A stretch of DNA of 32,500 nt from Stramonita haemastoma (GCA_030674155.1 CM060318.1:86083365-86115864), one strand, 5' to 3'; positions 10,896 through 22,286 are shown, counted from the first letter of the stretch. The notes: generated by a model from the letters alone, not told the origin. Made by a program: numbers and translations.

Positions 10896-12200
10896 ATGTC
10901 TTTAGGCATGTGTATAAACTCTTTTCTGGTATATTTTTATTTCATAGAAATGTACTTGGATGTAACATGCTTTTCTTTTTTGAAGTATCTTTTTTTTTTA
11001 TGAAGTATGTTTGCACAAAATACATTATTTGCAAAGCATACATCAATCTTTTTTAGATGATGCTTGAAAATGTCACAGATTATAGCTTTAAACACAGTTC
11101 TGACGTGGCAGACACTGATACATTTCAGGAGTTGCAAAAGCAACGAAACGTAATTCTTAGAGAATGAAAAAGAGATTCCAGGGCGAGGTGACCTGCCCAA
11201 GGCTGTAAGTCATTATATCACAAATGTATACACGTTGATTGCTTTGGCCTATAAAAACTGGCAATAACCAAGAGACTGGTGTAATTTACAATTTTTTTTA
11301 CAGGGAAATAAGAAAGAGAAGAAAAAGTGTAGATGAAGAAGAAAATGGTGACAACAACAGAAATAAATTGTTTATAAGAACTAGAGAAGGTGAGGTAAGA
11401 TGATAATAATGTGAACGCAGATAAGACCAATTTCAACTGATAAAAAAGAAGGAAGGAAAACTAGCTGTGAGATTTTAAGTTGGCAGGGGTCACAAATTAT
11501 TTCGTGATTGTTTTTGCTGTTTTTGAAATCATAGCATGAAATCTAAAGAGCAACATACTCTACTTTCTTGTGTATGTAATTGTGAAAGAAATACAGATAA
11601 AACACTAATCTAATATGCGTGCACGAATGTGTGGGAATGTATCTTCGCTTCTCTTCCATTTTTGCATGCAAAGTATTGCTTCTCAACCGTACCAGTGCAG
11701 AATTTTCTTGAAAGTATTAATCATAATGCTTTTTGAAAGGAAACTAGGCTTAGCTCAAAAGGGAATATTCAATCTGCATACAGCCATTTTCAGTGTAATC
11801 TTGTAACACTGTCCTACAGCGAATAGCGATGAGCTAAATTCCAAACCAGCAGTGCAATCGTGATAAAACAAACATCTGTATTTGCCTTTGTGTTTTATTC
11901 TTCAAGTGAATATTTTGCAACAGTCTGTGGGTGATCGCATCTGAAAAATTGTAAAGAGACGCCAAAGAAGATATAAAACCATATGCATGTTTTAGGGTCC
12001 ATATTTTTCAAAACTAGAAACCAATTGAGTTTAGCTAAAAGCGGTTAAGCATAAATTGTTGAGATGCCTTGAAGATAAGAAGTGACTCCTCATATTCAAT
12101 TCATTGAAGTTTGTTTAGAAGCGCTTGCTGGAAGAGAGCCACAAAAATCATGGCTGGAAATGAGTAGTTAGATATTGGAGGAGTTTGATTACTTAATTAA
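10896..12200 (+). repeat. Higher-order unit U2, C-D-E module
   Basis: Counterpart of the modules at 1762, 17943 and 23090. C carries CCTGCCCAAGGCTG at about 11192-11205. D has the GCAGATAAGACCAAT and AATCTAAAGAGCAAC strings (near 11414 and 11540) matched in U4. E has AATTGTAAAGAGACGCC at 11947-11963, matching U1. Overall divergence is high, with many small indels, so the copies are old. Confidence 0.65.
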
Positions 12201-12799
12201 ATACTGATCTGTGGCAGGTGAAACAGAATCAGCATAATTTTGCAAATGTGCACTGGAAATGTAAAATCACAAAAAGAAAACATCATTATAATCAAATCTG
12301 ACAGAAATATAGAACACAGCACAGGTCAGGTATGTTACAATTTCCATGTTGTTCAAGTATATCTACCAAAATACCAACTTTAACACAACATGGTATTCAA
12401 CAATATCTACCAAATACGAACGTTGAAATCCCATGTTGTTCAATTATGTCTACCAAATATAAACATTAAATATTAAGGTATCATCCTTTTAGGATGAAAG
12501 TTAATAGCTTGTTTACGTGATTGTGAGTATAAGACGAAGTTTGTTAAAACAAAGAAGAAAGAACAGCCTCCTATACAGCCTGTCACAACCACAGGCCAAA
12601 CGACTGGTTAAATGGCAGGGTTCATCTAGTCACACATTTGGAAAATACTTCCACAAAGTATTACTTGAAAATTGTCATTTTTTTTTTACTGTGAAACATT
12701 ATCTGGAAAGCATAGTTGTTTTTTTTTATCAAGAAAGTGTATGTACTATCACAGGAAGAAGTTCTTCGATATGGCCTGATAAAGAATTATTCTAAAGAT
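12201..12799. other. AT-rich stretch with a short imperfect direct repeat
   Basis: Contains related strings near 12340-12470 (CAAGTATATCTACCAAA, CAACAATATCTACCAAA, CAATTATGTCTACCAAA), suggesting a decayed 40-60 bp tandem. A 92-codon frame at 12517-12795 has no motif I recognise. Confidence 0.5.
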
Positions 12800-13127
12800 T
12801 GGCTACAAGGGGGGAATCTGGAGTTTAGACTGCAATAAAACCTCCAAACAGAGGGAGTCTGGGTGTTAGACTGCAATAAAACCTCCGAACAGAGGGAGTC
12901 TGATGTTAGACTGCAATGAAACCTCCGAAACAGAGGGAGTCTGATGTTAGACTGCAATGAAACCTCCAAACAGAGGGAGTCTGGTGTTAGACTGCAATGA
13001 AACCTCCAAACAGAGGGAGTCTGGTGTTAGACTGCAATGAAACCTCCAAACAGAGGAGTCTGGTGTTAGACTGCAATAAACCTCCAAACAGAGGGAGTCT
13101 GATGTTAGACTGCAATAAAACCTCCAA
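12800..13127. repeat. 40-bp minisatellite, eight copies
   Basis: A 39-41 bp unit with TTAGACTGCAATRAAACCTC and AACAGAGGGAGTCTG recurs with TTAG at about 12825, 12866, 12906, 12947, 12987, 13027, 13066 and 13105. Each unit holds a small inverted repeat, GTCT-N6-AGAC. Units differ by single substitutions and 1-bp indels. The period is not a multiple of three, so open frames across it are incidental. It is seen only in U2. Confidence 0.97.
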
Positions 13128-13562
13128 CCCAACGTTCATGACATTTTCGATTTTATGGTTTAGCTATGCTACCTAGACTGATTGAGATGCCGGCCATGGT
13201 GGTGTGACTGTCTTAGATCCCTTCAATCCCATTCCCAAAGTTTTTTTCAGTGACAGAGTACTTTGACATAAATGACCATTGGCAGAAATGGTAAGAGAAA
13301 ACTTAAACTGAGGTCACCATGAGGCCATGAAAAGAGAACCTGTAGAAGCAAAAACAGTTCTTTAAACTGCGTGATGATGAAGAGGGGTGAGGTATGACCA
13401 TGAGAATCAGCTTTTGGTATGGTAGTATGGTAATCAGTCTTTTATGGTAGTATGAAAATCTGCCTATGTGTGAGACCACTTGATCGAGTTGTCTTTACAA
13501 TCTTTTTATATATCCTAAAGTCAACAGGCCTCTATGACCAATTCCTCATCATTACCCCCCTT
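13128..13562. other. No supported feature
   Basis: Nonrepetitive sequence between the minisatellite and a CA tract. A short duplicated ATGGTAGTATG string near 13420-13455 is the only structure seen. Confidence 0.5.
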
Positions 13563-13565
13563 CTA

Positions 13566-13722
<157 letters not shown>

Positions 13723-13857
13723 ATGTTTTTGGTGTGTGTAAAATAAGCAGCTTCCATCCGTTTTAATGCATTTATTTTTCTCCTCTCTTTGTAGAAGAAT
13801 GTAAACAACCATCATGTGCCTTGCTTATCATTTTAAGTAAAAAACCCAACCCCAATT

Positions 13858-13985
13858 CTCTCTATTTCTATGTCTATATCTGTCTGTTAGTCCATCTGTC
13901 TGTCTGTATGTATGTCTCTCTCCCTCCCTTTCTCTCTGTCTCTGTCTCTCCCCCTCTCTCCTCCCTCACTCCCCTCTCTCTTTCT
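13858..13985. repeat. CT/TCTG tract before F2
   Basis: Short TCTG and CT tract. The sequence just 5' (CCTTGCTTATCATTTTAAG near 13818) matches CGTGGCTTGTTTATCATT at 19093 and TGTGGCTTGTTTACC at 27341, marking the same place in three units. Confidence 0.85.
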
Positions 13986-14070
13986 GTGTCAAATTATGTA
14001 TTAAAAAAAAACTAAATAGCTTAAAAGGACGCCGCGGTGATGATGAAAGCTGCTGCTGTATAAAAACAAA

Positions 14071-14131
14071 GGAGGTGGGGGGGGGGGGGGGGGGCAGGGC
14101 TGAGGGTGGATGGGGGTGGGGGTGGGGATGG
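14071..14131 (+). other. G-rich tract with G-quadruplex potential
   Basis: A run of about 18 G followed by GGGCTGAGGG, TGGGGGTGGGGGTGGGG-type steps on the plus strand. More than four G-runs of at least three lie within 60 bp. It is located inside the F2 region and is not present in the other F copies. Confidence 0.85.
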
Positions 14132-14560
14132 AAACTCCGGCTGAAAACAGGACTCCCAGGAAATGGACAGGAATCAACAAACACGAAGCTTGCAGGGAGT
14201 CGCAGCGTCTGTCAGACCTCTTTTTCTTTTTCACTGTAAATGTTGTTTATTTTCCTTCCTTGCTATCCTACCCCCTCCCCCTTTAATCCAGATGAAACAT
14301 TGTGAAAGTGATAGATCAAAGAAACAACAACAACAACAACGAAAACAACACTGCCATAACAATCTGGCTAATGATGAAAAAAAAAAACCCAACGAGAATT
14401 AAAATCCTTTCATCATAGAGAAAACACAAACACAAATCCTTTCTTGCTGTTGTCTGAGTATTGGCTTTCACAAAGCATTATTCCGTGGCTGGCTATTATT
14501 TTCGAACGTTTATGCACAGTTTGATGCAGAATTAGGAGGAGGATATCATAGTGTGTACTC
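14132..14560 (+). repeat. Higher-order unit U2, F module
   Basis: Divergent F copy: GCAGGGAGTCGCAGCGTCTG near 14189, then ATCCAGATGAAACATTGTG near 14286 and a CAA-rich stretch. U3 has the parallel GATTCAGAAGAAATATTGTG at 19374. TCTG/GT and CT tracts follow, as in U1. Confidence 0.55.
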
Positions 14561-14913
<353 letters not shown>

Positions 14914-15026
14914 AAAATGTTTTCCGCGATGATGTTTACCTTCCCCCTTCCTCAAACATGTTTTGTATAGTGGTCTAAGGCCGATGTACAATAAAACTTT
15001 TCAGTGTTCAGTGTTCAGTGTTCGTG
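14914..15026 (+). mobile_element. Probable retroelement 3' end with (CAGTGTT)3 tail
   Basis: A non-repetitive island between two CT tracts ends with a polyadenylation-like AATAAA at 14991 and three copies of a 7-bp CAGTGTT repeat (15003-15023). Short tandem 3' repeats after an AATAAA-like signal are typical of LINE or SINE 3' ends. No coding part is present. Confidence 0.45.
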
Positions 15027-15344
<318 letters not shown>

Positions 15345-15600
15345 TGTGCTGAAAAAACGTATGAAGTCGGACATGCACCTCCCCAGAAGGGACCAGTCCC
15401 CCACAAGCTTAACAAGCCTGTGTTCTGTGTCACAGGAAACGCCTTGTTACTCTTTTTCCTCACCTCCTTGCAAACGTGTGATCACTCTTTGTCTGCTCAA
15501 TGAAATATTCCATTCATCCAGTCATGAACACAGGAATTAGAACACTAGAAGTGGAAATGTTGAGTAGCTGGTTTCTAACTCGCCTCTTTCAACTAAAGGC
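15345..15600 (+). repeat. A module, alpha type, divergent copy A3a (U2)
   Basis: The most diverged full copy: CCCCAGAAGGGACCAG, then AAGCTTAACAAGCCTG, CACAGGAAACGCC, and GAAATATTCCATTCATCCAG. The hairpin arms CCTGTG and CACAGG are kept at 15417-15436 although the loop has changed. The tail TAGCTGGTTTC...TTTCAACTAAAGG matches the alpha copies A4 and A6. Confidence 0.8.
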
Positions 15601-15780
15601 CTTGCAGCTGCTCATTTTCTGTTTGAGGCTGCAGAAGTGGAATCACTCCACGTCTGTTCGAGGACATATTCCATTCATTGGGTCAGGAGCATTGGTGTTA
15701 GAATGTTCACAGACTTGGCTCCAAGCCACTGCATTTTATTTGAATGCACTTTTAAAGTCATCTTGTTAGCAGTTTATTTC
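15601..15780 (+). repeat. A module, beta type, copy A3b (U2)
   Basis: Follows A3a directly. GGAATCACTCCACGTCTGTT, ATATTCCATTCATTGGGTCA and ACTTGGCTCCAAG are shared with A7 at 30170-30260 and, in the tail, with A5. The 5' part of the core, including the hairpin, is missing. The purine tract begins right after it, as with every A-beta. Confidence 0.75.
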
Positions 15781-15783
15781 AGT

Positions 15784-16612
15784 AAAGAAGAAGAAGAAGA
15801 ATGCAAAGAAGAAGAATGCAAAGAAGAAGAATGCAAAGAAGAAGAAGAAGAAGAAGAAGAAGAAGAAGAAGAAGAAGAAAGAAGAAGAAGAAGAAGAAGA
15901 AGAAGAAAAAGAAGAAGAAAAAAGAAGAAGAAGAGAAGAAGAAGAAGAGAGAAGAAGAAGAAGAAGAAGAAGAAGAAGAAAAGAAGAAGAGAAGAAGAAG
16001 AAGAAGAAGAAGAAGAAGAAGAAGAAGAAAAAGAGAAGAAGAAGAATGAAAGAAGAAGAATGCAAAGAAAAGATGCAAAGAAGAAGAAGAAGAAGAAGAA
16101 GAAGAATGCAGAGAAGAAGAAGAATGCAAAGAAGAAGAATGCAAAGAAGAAGAAAAGAAGAAGAAGAATGCAAAGAATGCAAAGAAGAATGAAGAGAAGA
16201 AGAAGAAGAAGAAAGAAGAAGAATGAAAGAAGAAGAAGAAGAAGAAGAAGAAGAAGAAGAAGAAGAAAAAAGAAGAAGAAGAAGAGAAAGAAGAAAGAAG
16301 AAGAATGCAAAGAAGAAGAAGAATGCAAAAAAGAATGCAAAAAAGAATGCAAAGAAGAAGAATGCAAAGAAGAAGAACTGCAAAGAAGAAGAAGAAGAAT
16401 GCAAAAGAAGAATGCAAAAGAAGAATGCAAAGAAGAAGAAGAAGAAGAAGAAGAAAGAAGAAGAATGCAAAGAGAATGCAAAGAAGAAGAAGAAGAAAGA
16501 AGAAGAAGAAGAAGAAGAAGAAGAAGAAGAAGAAGAAGAAGAAAAGAAAAGAAGAAGAAGAAGAAGAGAGGGAAGAAGAAGGAAAAGGAAAAGGAAAAGA
16601 AGAAGAAGATAT
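15784..16612. repeat. Long GAA tract with GAATGCAAA steps after A3b
   Basis: About 830 bp almost wholly purine on the plus strand. TGC interruptions come from GAAGAATGCAAAG-type steps at many sites (15800-15836, 16055-16180, 16300-16480). The frames of up to 327 codons in six frames are lysine/glutamate/arginine or serine/phenylalanine/leucine low complexity and are not genes. Confidence 0.97.
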
Positions 16613-16706
16613 TCAACTAGAAAGGCAAGGGGATGATGAAAACGAGCAGTTATAATGCCTATCCCACAGGCTATATAAACTACATGAGCACTGTCACTTT
16701 ATTGAA

Positions 16707-16934
<228 letters not shown>

Positions 16935-16944
16935 TTATTATTAT

Positions 16945-17035
16945 TTAATACTTATTTATTTATTCTTTTATTCGAGGATAACAGAATAAGGAATCATGTG
17001 CTTTTTTTCATCGGTCCCGTGTGTATGCAGTTTTG
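16945..17035 (+). mobile_element. J element, copy 3
   Basis: TTATTCGAGGATAACAGAAT, ATCATGTGCTTTTTTTCATC and GGTCCCGTGTGTATGCAG. Direct repeat of copy 2 about 240 bp away. Confidence 0.65.
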
Positions 17036-17099
17036 TAAATATGTCATCTGTTCCACCGGCACCGATGGCTATCTTTACGAAAAGCGGAACAGGATTTAC

Positions 17100-17186
17100 G
17101 TGTGCGTAGATGTTCTGCGTGCGTTCGCACACGGGGCTTCCTTGATGTCCAACTGATTTCCTCATGCATGATTTACCTCAGGGAAA
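17100..17186 (+). repeat. Partial B module (B3') in U3
   Basis: GGGGCTTCCTTGATGTCCAA, CTGATTTCCTCATGCATGAT and TTACCTCAGGGA match the 3' half of the full B3 copy (17535-17600). It lies before an AG/ACAG tract and B3, so U3 holds a tandem partial duplication of B. Confidence 0.7.
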
Positions 17187-17226
17187 GAGAGAGAGAGGAG
17201 AGAGAGAGATGAGAGCAGAGATGAGT

Positions 17227-17261
<35 letters not shown>

Positions 17262-17394
17262 AGAGAGAAGAGACAGAGACAGAGAAGAGAGAAGAGAGAC
17301 AGAGAGACAGAGAGAGACAGACAGAGAGACAGAGAGAGACAGAGAGAGACAGAGAGAGACAGAGAGAGACAGAGACAGAGAACAGAAGAGATGA
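17185..17394. repeat. AG/ACAG microsatellite before B3
   Basis: Interrupted GA and GACA steps, purine-rich on the plus strand. Same class as the tracts before B2 and B4. Confidence 0.95.
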
Positions 17395-17429
17395 GAAATA
17401 ATGAACATAACGCAATTTAATCGCAAGAT

Positions 17430-17660
17430 TTGCACTAGCTGGCTATTACAACACAAACTGTTTCATTCTTTTATCCCAGTGTTTGAAGTGTGGTTCGTGA
17501 AAAATGGAAACACAAGCCATCACACTGTTCACACGTTTTCAGCCCAGCAATGCTTCCCTTGATGTCCAATCTGATTTCCTATAGGAATGATTCACCTCAG
17601 GGAGTAAAAGTATAGCATACCAGCCAGGGACACCAACCGGGTCTATAGGCTATATAGTTA
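17430..17660 (+). repeat. B module, copy B3 (U3)
   Basis: AGCTGGCTATTACAACAC, GTGTGGTTCGTGAAAAATGG, AGCCATCACACTGTTC, CAGCCCAGCAATGCTTCCC and ATTCACCTCAGGGAG, in the same order as B2 and B4. Confidence 0.8.
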
Positions 17661-17708
17661 TTAATAAAAATGTAAATGGCATCTTTCATAGGTTCTTCCA
17701 GGATAACA

Positions 17709-17836
17709 AAAAACAGCAGCAGAATCAGTAACAGCAACAGCAGCAGCAACAAAAGTAGAAGTAGTAGTAGCAGTAGAAGCAGCAACAAAAGTAGAAGTAG
17801 TAGTAGTAACAGCAGCAGCAGTAGTAGTGGTAGTAG

Positions 17837-17872
<36 letters not shown>

Positions 17873-17877
17873 TAGTA

Positions 17878-17922
<45 letters not shown>

Positions 17923-17942
17923 TGTAGTAGTAGTAGTAGTGT
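17709..17942. repeat. AGC/AGT microsatellite after B3
   Basis: Alternating blocks of AGC (CAGCAG), AGA/AGT and AGT on the plus strand. Same place and class as the tracts after B2 and B4. Confidence 0.97.
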
Positions 17943-18760
17943 CTGTGTAGACATGAGCCCTGTGTATAACTTCACAGTATTACATATTGTCTAACAGTTT
18001 GGTTGTATCACAGTATATTTTGTACAGTTAACACAAAGCTTTTAGAGACAATTCAAGAACACCACAGGTCAATATAGTTACTATCATTATCATTGCTGAC
18101 AGGACAAGCCAAAGATGAATTCTTTGAGTGGAAAAAAAAGCACAGAAACGTATCATCAGTGAAGGAGATATTGATTCCAGGGCTAAGTGGCCTGCCAAAG
18201 GCTGCGATCTGCTACATTTTTGACTGGAAAGATAATTCATGGCTGTAAGGTCATGGCAGCATGGGCAGCACCACACACTGAGGAAACAAGTATGAGAAAG
18301 TAGTGTGCTGTCTTTGGTAAATGCCTCTGGTCTGGCACTGATTGATCTGAGCTATTAAAAAGTCCACAAACAACAGCATGGCAATCCTGATAATTTACAG
18401 GTGTTTTGGGTCTCTCTAGAGAAAGGGAAATAAAAACAAAAAGAAAGAAAGAAAAACGAAAAAGAAAAAAGGAGAAAAGAGATTTGGCACTTTATCAAAC
18501 AAATGTTATAGGAGAACTTGATAAATGGGTATAAATGAAGTAGAGGAATGTAGATAAGGCAAATTTTGTTTGGGAGAAAGGAGAGAAAATCCAGGAGAGC
18601 TGGAGATTTGATGCTGGAATGCATTACAAAGCATTTTCTGCCGAGTTTGTTGGAATATGTTTTCCTAGTTTTATGTGTAGGTTTCTGTTTGCTGCAACAC
18701 TTAAAGTGAACACTTTGATAACTTCTGCTAAGAAAATGCATAATCAGGTTTAGTGAACAG
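17943..18760 (+). repeat. Higher-order unit U3, C-D module
   Basis: C: ATCAGTGAAGGAGATATTGA near 18157, GGGCTAAGTGGCCTGCC near 18179, and AATTCATGGCTGTAAGGTC near 18233, each with a close match in U4 at about 23353-23450. D: a purine-rich stretch (18420-18480), then TTTGATGCTGGAATGCATTA near 18607. Conservation with U4 over C is the strongest of any pair outside the A modules. Confidence 0.7.
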
Positions 18761-19080
18761 TTTTGAAAGGATCGTATGAATTGTCTGAAGTTTTATTAGA
18801 AATAGACTGTTGGGCTAGTTGCAACATGTTTTTGAGATAAGTTTCATCTGAATAACGAGAAACTTTTCAAGCTGTTCAGATGGACCTTCAGTTTATCTTC
18901 TGTGGATGTTTTGAATGACTTCAGATTATGTATAACATTGTTGGTGTACAATACCATCAAAATCCTCAAAAAGGAAACACACGCGTTTACGTGTGTTTTT
19001 GTTTTGTTTAAGAATTTGTCTTGAATAGGTTTTTTAAAATGAAATTCTATCTTTTAATCTCATGAAAGCAAGCAGAATAT
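18761..19080. other. AT-rich stretch, E region unclear
   Basis: In the unit order this should hold the E part, but I find no clear match to the E motif of U1 and U2. C-to-F distance is shorter in U3 (about 1.2 kb) than in U1 or U2 (about 3 kb), consistent with loss of E. Confidence 0.45.
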
Positions 19081-19650
19081 AAAGAAACCTTTCGTGGCTT
19101 GTTTATCATTCTTGGTAAAAGAAAAAGAAAATTCTCTCTCTCTGAAAAAGAAAAAAAAAGCTCACTAAGTGGTAAAAAGCAATGCTGTAATGCTGATAAA
19201 GAGTTTATTTGAAAAATGGAATCAAGTTGAAAGCAAATCTCTCATGAGATGGGCAGAACAAACAAAAACACAAAGTAAAACAAAAAACCCACCAGAGCAA
19301 CACCAAGTATTTCATTTTTTTTAATTGAATGTAATTGTAGTTTATTTACCCGCAGTGAAATCCTGCCTCCTTTGATTCAGAAGAAATATTGTGAAATAAT
19401 TGAATAAATGGAGCAACAATGCCAGCAATAATTACAAGGATAATGGCAAAGACGGACAACACTTTTATTATAGACATAGTCTTGTCCACTTGTTAAAGCA
19501 ATGACTTTACTGCAGTACCTATTCATAGGGAGTTGTTGTTTCGTTGCTTTGACATGTGTGTCTACATGCCTTCACCCGTGTGAGCGACCATGTCTGTCTT
19601 CGTGTCTGTCTGTGTCCGCATATGCCGAATGCAATTAGAAAGATGGTAAA
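19081..19650 (+). repeat. Higher-order unit U3, F module with leading motif
   Basis: Starts with CGTGGCTTGTTTATCATT at about 19093 and a short CT stretch, then AGTGGTAAAAAGCAATGCTG (19167), CACCAGAGCAACACCAAG (19290) and GATTCAGAAGAAATATTGTG (19374), parallel to U1, U2 and U4. A CT/CA tract and A4 follow. Confidence 0.6.
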
Positions 19651-19654
19651 AAGA

Positions 19655-19860
<206 letters not shown>

Positions 19861-19862
<2 letters not shown>

Positions 19863-20150
19863 CAAAGATACAGACTGTCTGACAAGCCCCTAGCCAGAAG
19901 GGATGCTGCCCTGGCCCTGTGCTGTCTTCTCTACAGAAGGCACTGCCCATGCTGAACACGCCTGTGTCCCCTGTCACAGGAAACACCCTGCTGCTCCTTT
20001 TCTTCACCTCTCTACAGGGAGCCAATCACCCTATGACGGCTCTTCAAAATATTCCATTTATTCAGTCATGGGCACAAGCATTAAAAAGTTCAGAGGCTGG
20101 TTTCGGAGTTGTGTTTTTTTCAATTAAAGGAATTTTCTAAAAGGATCCTG
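19861..20150 (+). repeat. A module, alpha type, copy A4 (U3)
   Basis: ACAGACTGTCTGACAAGCCC opens the module as in A1. The core differs from A2 by one base (CACG for CAAG) up to CACCTCTCTAC, then diverges (AGGGAGCCAATCACC). Hairpin at 19961-19980. The tail AGGCTGGTTTC...TTTTCAATTAAAGG is the alpha type. Confidence 0.85.
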
Positions 20151-20394
20151 ATAGAGTACAGTGTTAAACTAAAATCAAGAACACGTGAATGAGAAATGAA
20201 AGGTCAACATATTAAAACAAAAATAAAAAAAATGAGGAAGAAAAGAACAATGACAATAACAACAACATGATAACAGCAAAAACAACATTGACAAAAAGAA
20301 CAGGAATATAAAAAAGAAAAGGCAACAGTGACGATGTTGACCACCAGAACCACAATAACAACAACAACAACAATAACAACAACCCTGACAAAGC

Positions 20395-20800
20395 AGAAGA
20401 AAAATGCAGAGAAGAATGCAAAGAAGAATGTAAAGAAGAAAAACGCAAAGAAGAGGAATGTGAAGAAAATGCAAAGAAGAAAAACGTAGAAGAGTGCAAA
20501 GAAGAATGCAAAGGACAAGAAGAACACAAAGAACAAGAATGTAAAGAAAAAGATGAACGCAAAGAAAAGGAAGAACACAAAGAAGAAGAATGCAAAGGAG
20601 AATAATGCAAATATAAAGAATACAAAGAATTAGAAGAACGTAAAAAGAAGAATGCAAAGAAGTAGACGAGTGCAAAGAAGAATGCAAAGAGGAAGAATAA
20701 ACGCAAAGAAGAAAAATACAAAGAAGAAGAACGCAAGGAAGAACGCAAAGAAGAACAATGCAAAGAAGAAGAATTGCAAAGAAGAAGAAGAATTGCATTA
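20395..20800. repeat. Degenerate GAA/GAATGCAAA tract in U3
   Basis: GCAAAGAAGAATGTAAAGAAG-type steps repeated with many substitutions. An AAC-rich stretch (20230-20390) precedes it. It lies between A-alpha (A4) and the ATC block, as the GAA tract does in U1. Confidence 0.9.
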
Positions 20801-20813
20801 TTTCTATAAATAG

Positions 20814-20816
<3 letters not shown>

Positions 20817-20886
<70 letters not shown>

Positions 20887-20887
20887 T

Positions 20888-20948
<61 letters not shown>

Positions 20949-20951
20949 TCG

Positions 20952-21029
<78 letters not shown>

Positions 21030-21097
21030 CCATCGCCATCATCGCCATCATCGTCGTCATCGTCGTCGTCTTCCTCCTCCTCCTCCTCCTCCTCCTC
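20817..21097. repeat. ATC/GTC/ATC/CCT compound trinucleotide tract
   Basis: (ATC)n, alternating GTCATC, (GTC)n of about 20 copies, (ATC)n again of about 25, then mixed and finally CCT steps. It reads as poly-Asp on minus and as Ser, Val/Ile or His/Arg on plus in different frames, all low complexity. Confidence 0.97.
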
Positions 21098-21171
21098 ATT
21101 ACCTTTTATCATCATAATGATTATTTTCATCGTTATTGTCATTATGATCATAATCATTATCATTGTCATTG
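21098..21171. repeat. ATCATT-rich linker before A5
   Basis: ATCATAATGATTATTTTCAT and following ATT/ATC steps, ending ATTATCATTGTCATTGCC. It resembles the linker before A2 (GTAATCATTGTCATTGTCG near 7462) and the one before A7. Confidence 0.75.
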
Positions 21172-21450
21172 CCAGAAGGGCTGCTGCCCTGGCCCTGTGC
21201 TGTCTTCTCTACAGAAGGCACTGCCCATGCTGAACAAGCCTGTGTCCCCTGTCACAGGAAACACCCTGCTGCTCCTTTTCTTCACCTCTCTACACAAGTG
21301 TGATCACTTCATGTCCGCTGTGTGAAATCTTCCATTTATTCAGGCATGAACACTGGGATTGGAATGTTTCCATACTTGGCTTCAGGTCCTGTGCTCCGTT
21401 TAAATTGCTTTCTAAATAATTCTAGGAGTCCTTGTACAGGACATAAGCAG
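21172..21450 (+). repeat. A module, beta type, copy A5 (U3)
   Basis: Starts at CAGAAGGGCTGCTGCC directly after the ATC linker. The core matches A2 except TGTGATCAC for TGTAATCAC by eye. Hairpin at 21239-21258. The tail CATACTTGGCTTCAGGTCC is of beta type. Confidence 0.85.
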
Positions 21451-21998
21451 TGAAGAAGGAAAAGAAGAAGAATGCAAAAAGGATTGAAAAGAAAAAAGAC
21501 ATGCAAAAAAGAAGAATTGTGAAGAAGAATTGCAAAGAAAAAGAAGAATGCTAAGAAGAAATGCAACGCGGCGTTGCAAAGAAGAATTACGAAAAAAAAG
21601 AATTGCAAAGAAGAATTGCAAAGAAGAATTGCCAATAAAAATGTTGCAAAGAAGAAAAATTGCATAGAAGAACAACTTTTAAGAAGATTGCTAAGAAGAG
21701 GAAGAAGAAGGACAATGCAAAGAATTCCAATAATGCGAAGAAGAGGAATGCGAAGAAGAAGAAGAATGGCAAAAAGGAATAAAATTTAAAGAAGAAGAAA
21801 TTTGTGGAAAAAGAAGAAGAATGCAAAGAAGAATACAACGAAGAATACAAAGACAAAACATACAAAGAAGATGAAGAATGCAAAGAAGAAGAAGAATACA
21901 AAGAAATAGAAGAATGCAATAAATAATGCAAAGAAGAAGAAAAATGCAAAGAAGACGAAGAAGAAGAGGAAAAAAAGAAGAAGAAGGAGAAGAAGAAG
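21451..21998. repeat. Degenerate GAA/GAATGCAAA tract after A5
   Basis: GAAGAATGCAAA, GAATTGCAAAGAA and GAATACAAAGAA steps with point changes, becoming pure GAA near 21955-21998. Purine-rich on plus. Confidence 0.92.
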
Positions 21999-22060
21999 AA
22001 GACGACGACGACGACGACGTCGACGAGGAGGAGGAGGAGGAGGAGGAGGAGGAGGAGAAA
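21999..22060. repeat. (GAC)n and (GAG)n steps
   Basis: GAC steps about 22000-22027, then GAG/GGA steps to about 22057. Continuation of the purine tract with a changed motif. Confidence 0.9.
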
Positions 22061-22154
22061 TCCCCAGAAAGAGGAGAGGAAGAAAACAAGCATTTCATAA
22101 TGCTTAGACCTTCTGGCTATAGAAATTGTATCAGGCTGAGTCGTTATTGAAAAC

Positions 22155-22162
22155 GGAGAGAA

Positions 22163-22246
<84 letters not shown>

Positions 22247-22253
22247 CAGAGAC

Positions 22254-22286
<33 letters not shown>

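Noticed and set aside
12517..12795. 92-codon plus-strand frame before the minisatellite
   Set aside because: AT-rich with no motif; not repeated in the other units. Too weak to call.
12800..13127. CRISPR-like array
   Set aside because: Units are contiguous 40-bp tandem copies with no unique spacers, and the genome is eukaryotic.
15637..16655. 327-codon plus-strand frame and several minus-strand frames
   Set aside because: They read through A3b and then the purine tract. Apart from the A3b part the product is lysine/glutamate low complexity.
18355..18741. 128-codon minus-strand frame
   Set aside because: It spans the purine-rich D part of U3; the corresponding frame is not open in U1, U2 or U4.
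20804..21169. Poly-aspartate protein on the minus strand
   Set aside because: Direct reading of an ATC/GTC microsatellite; the other frames are equally open.
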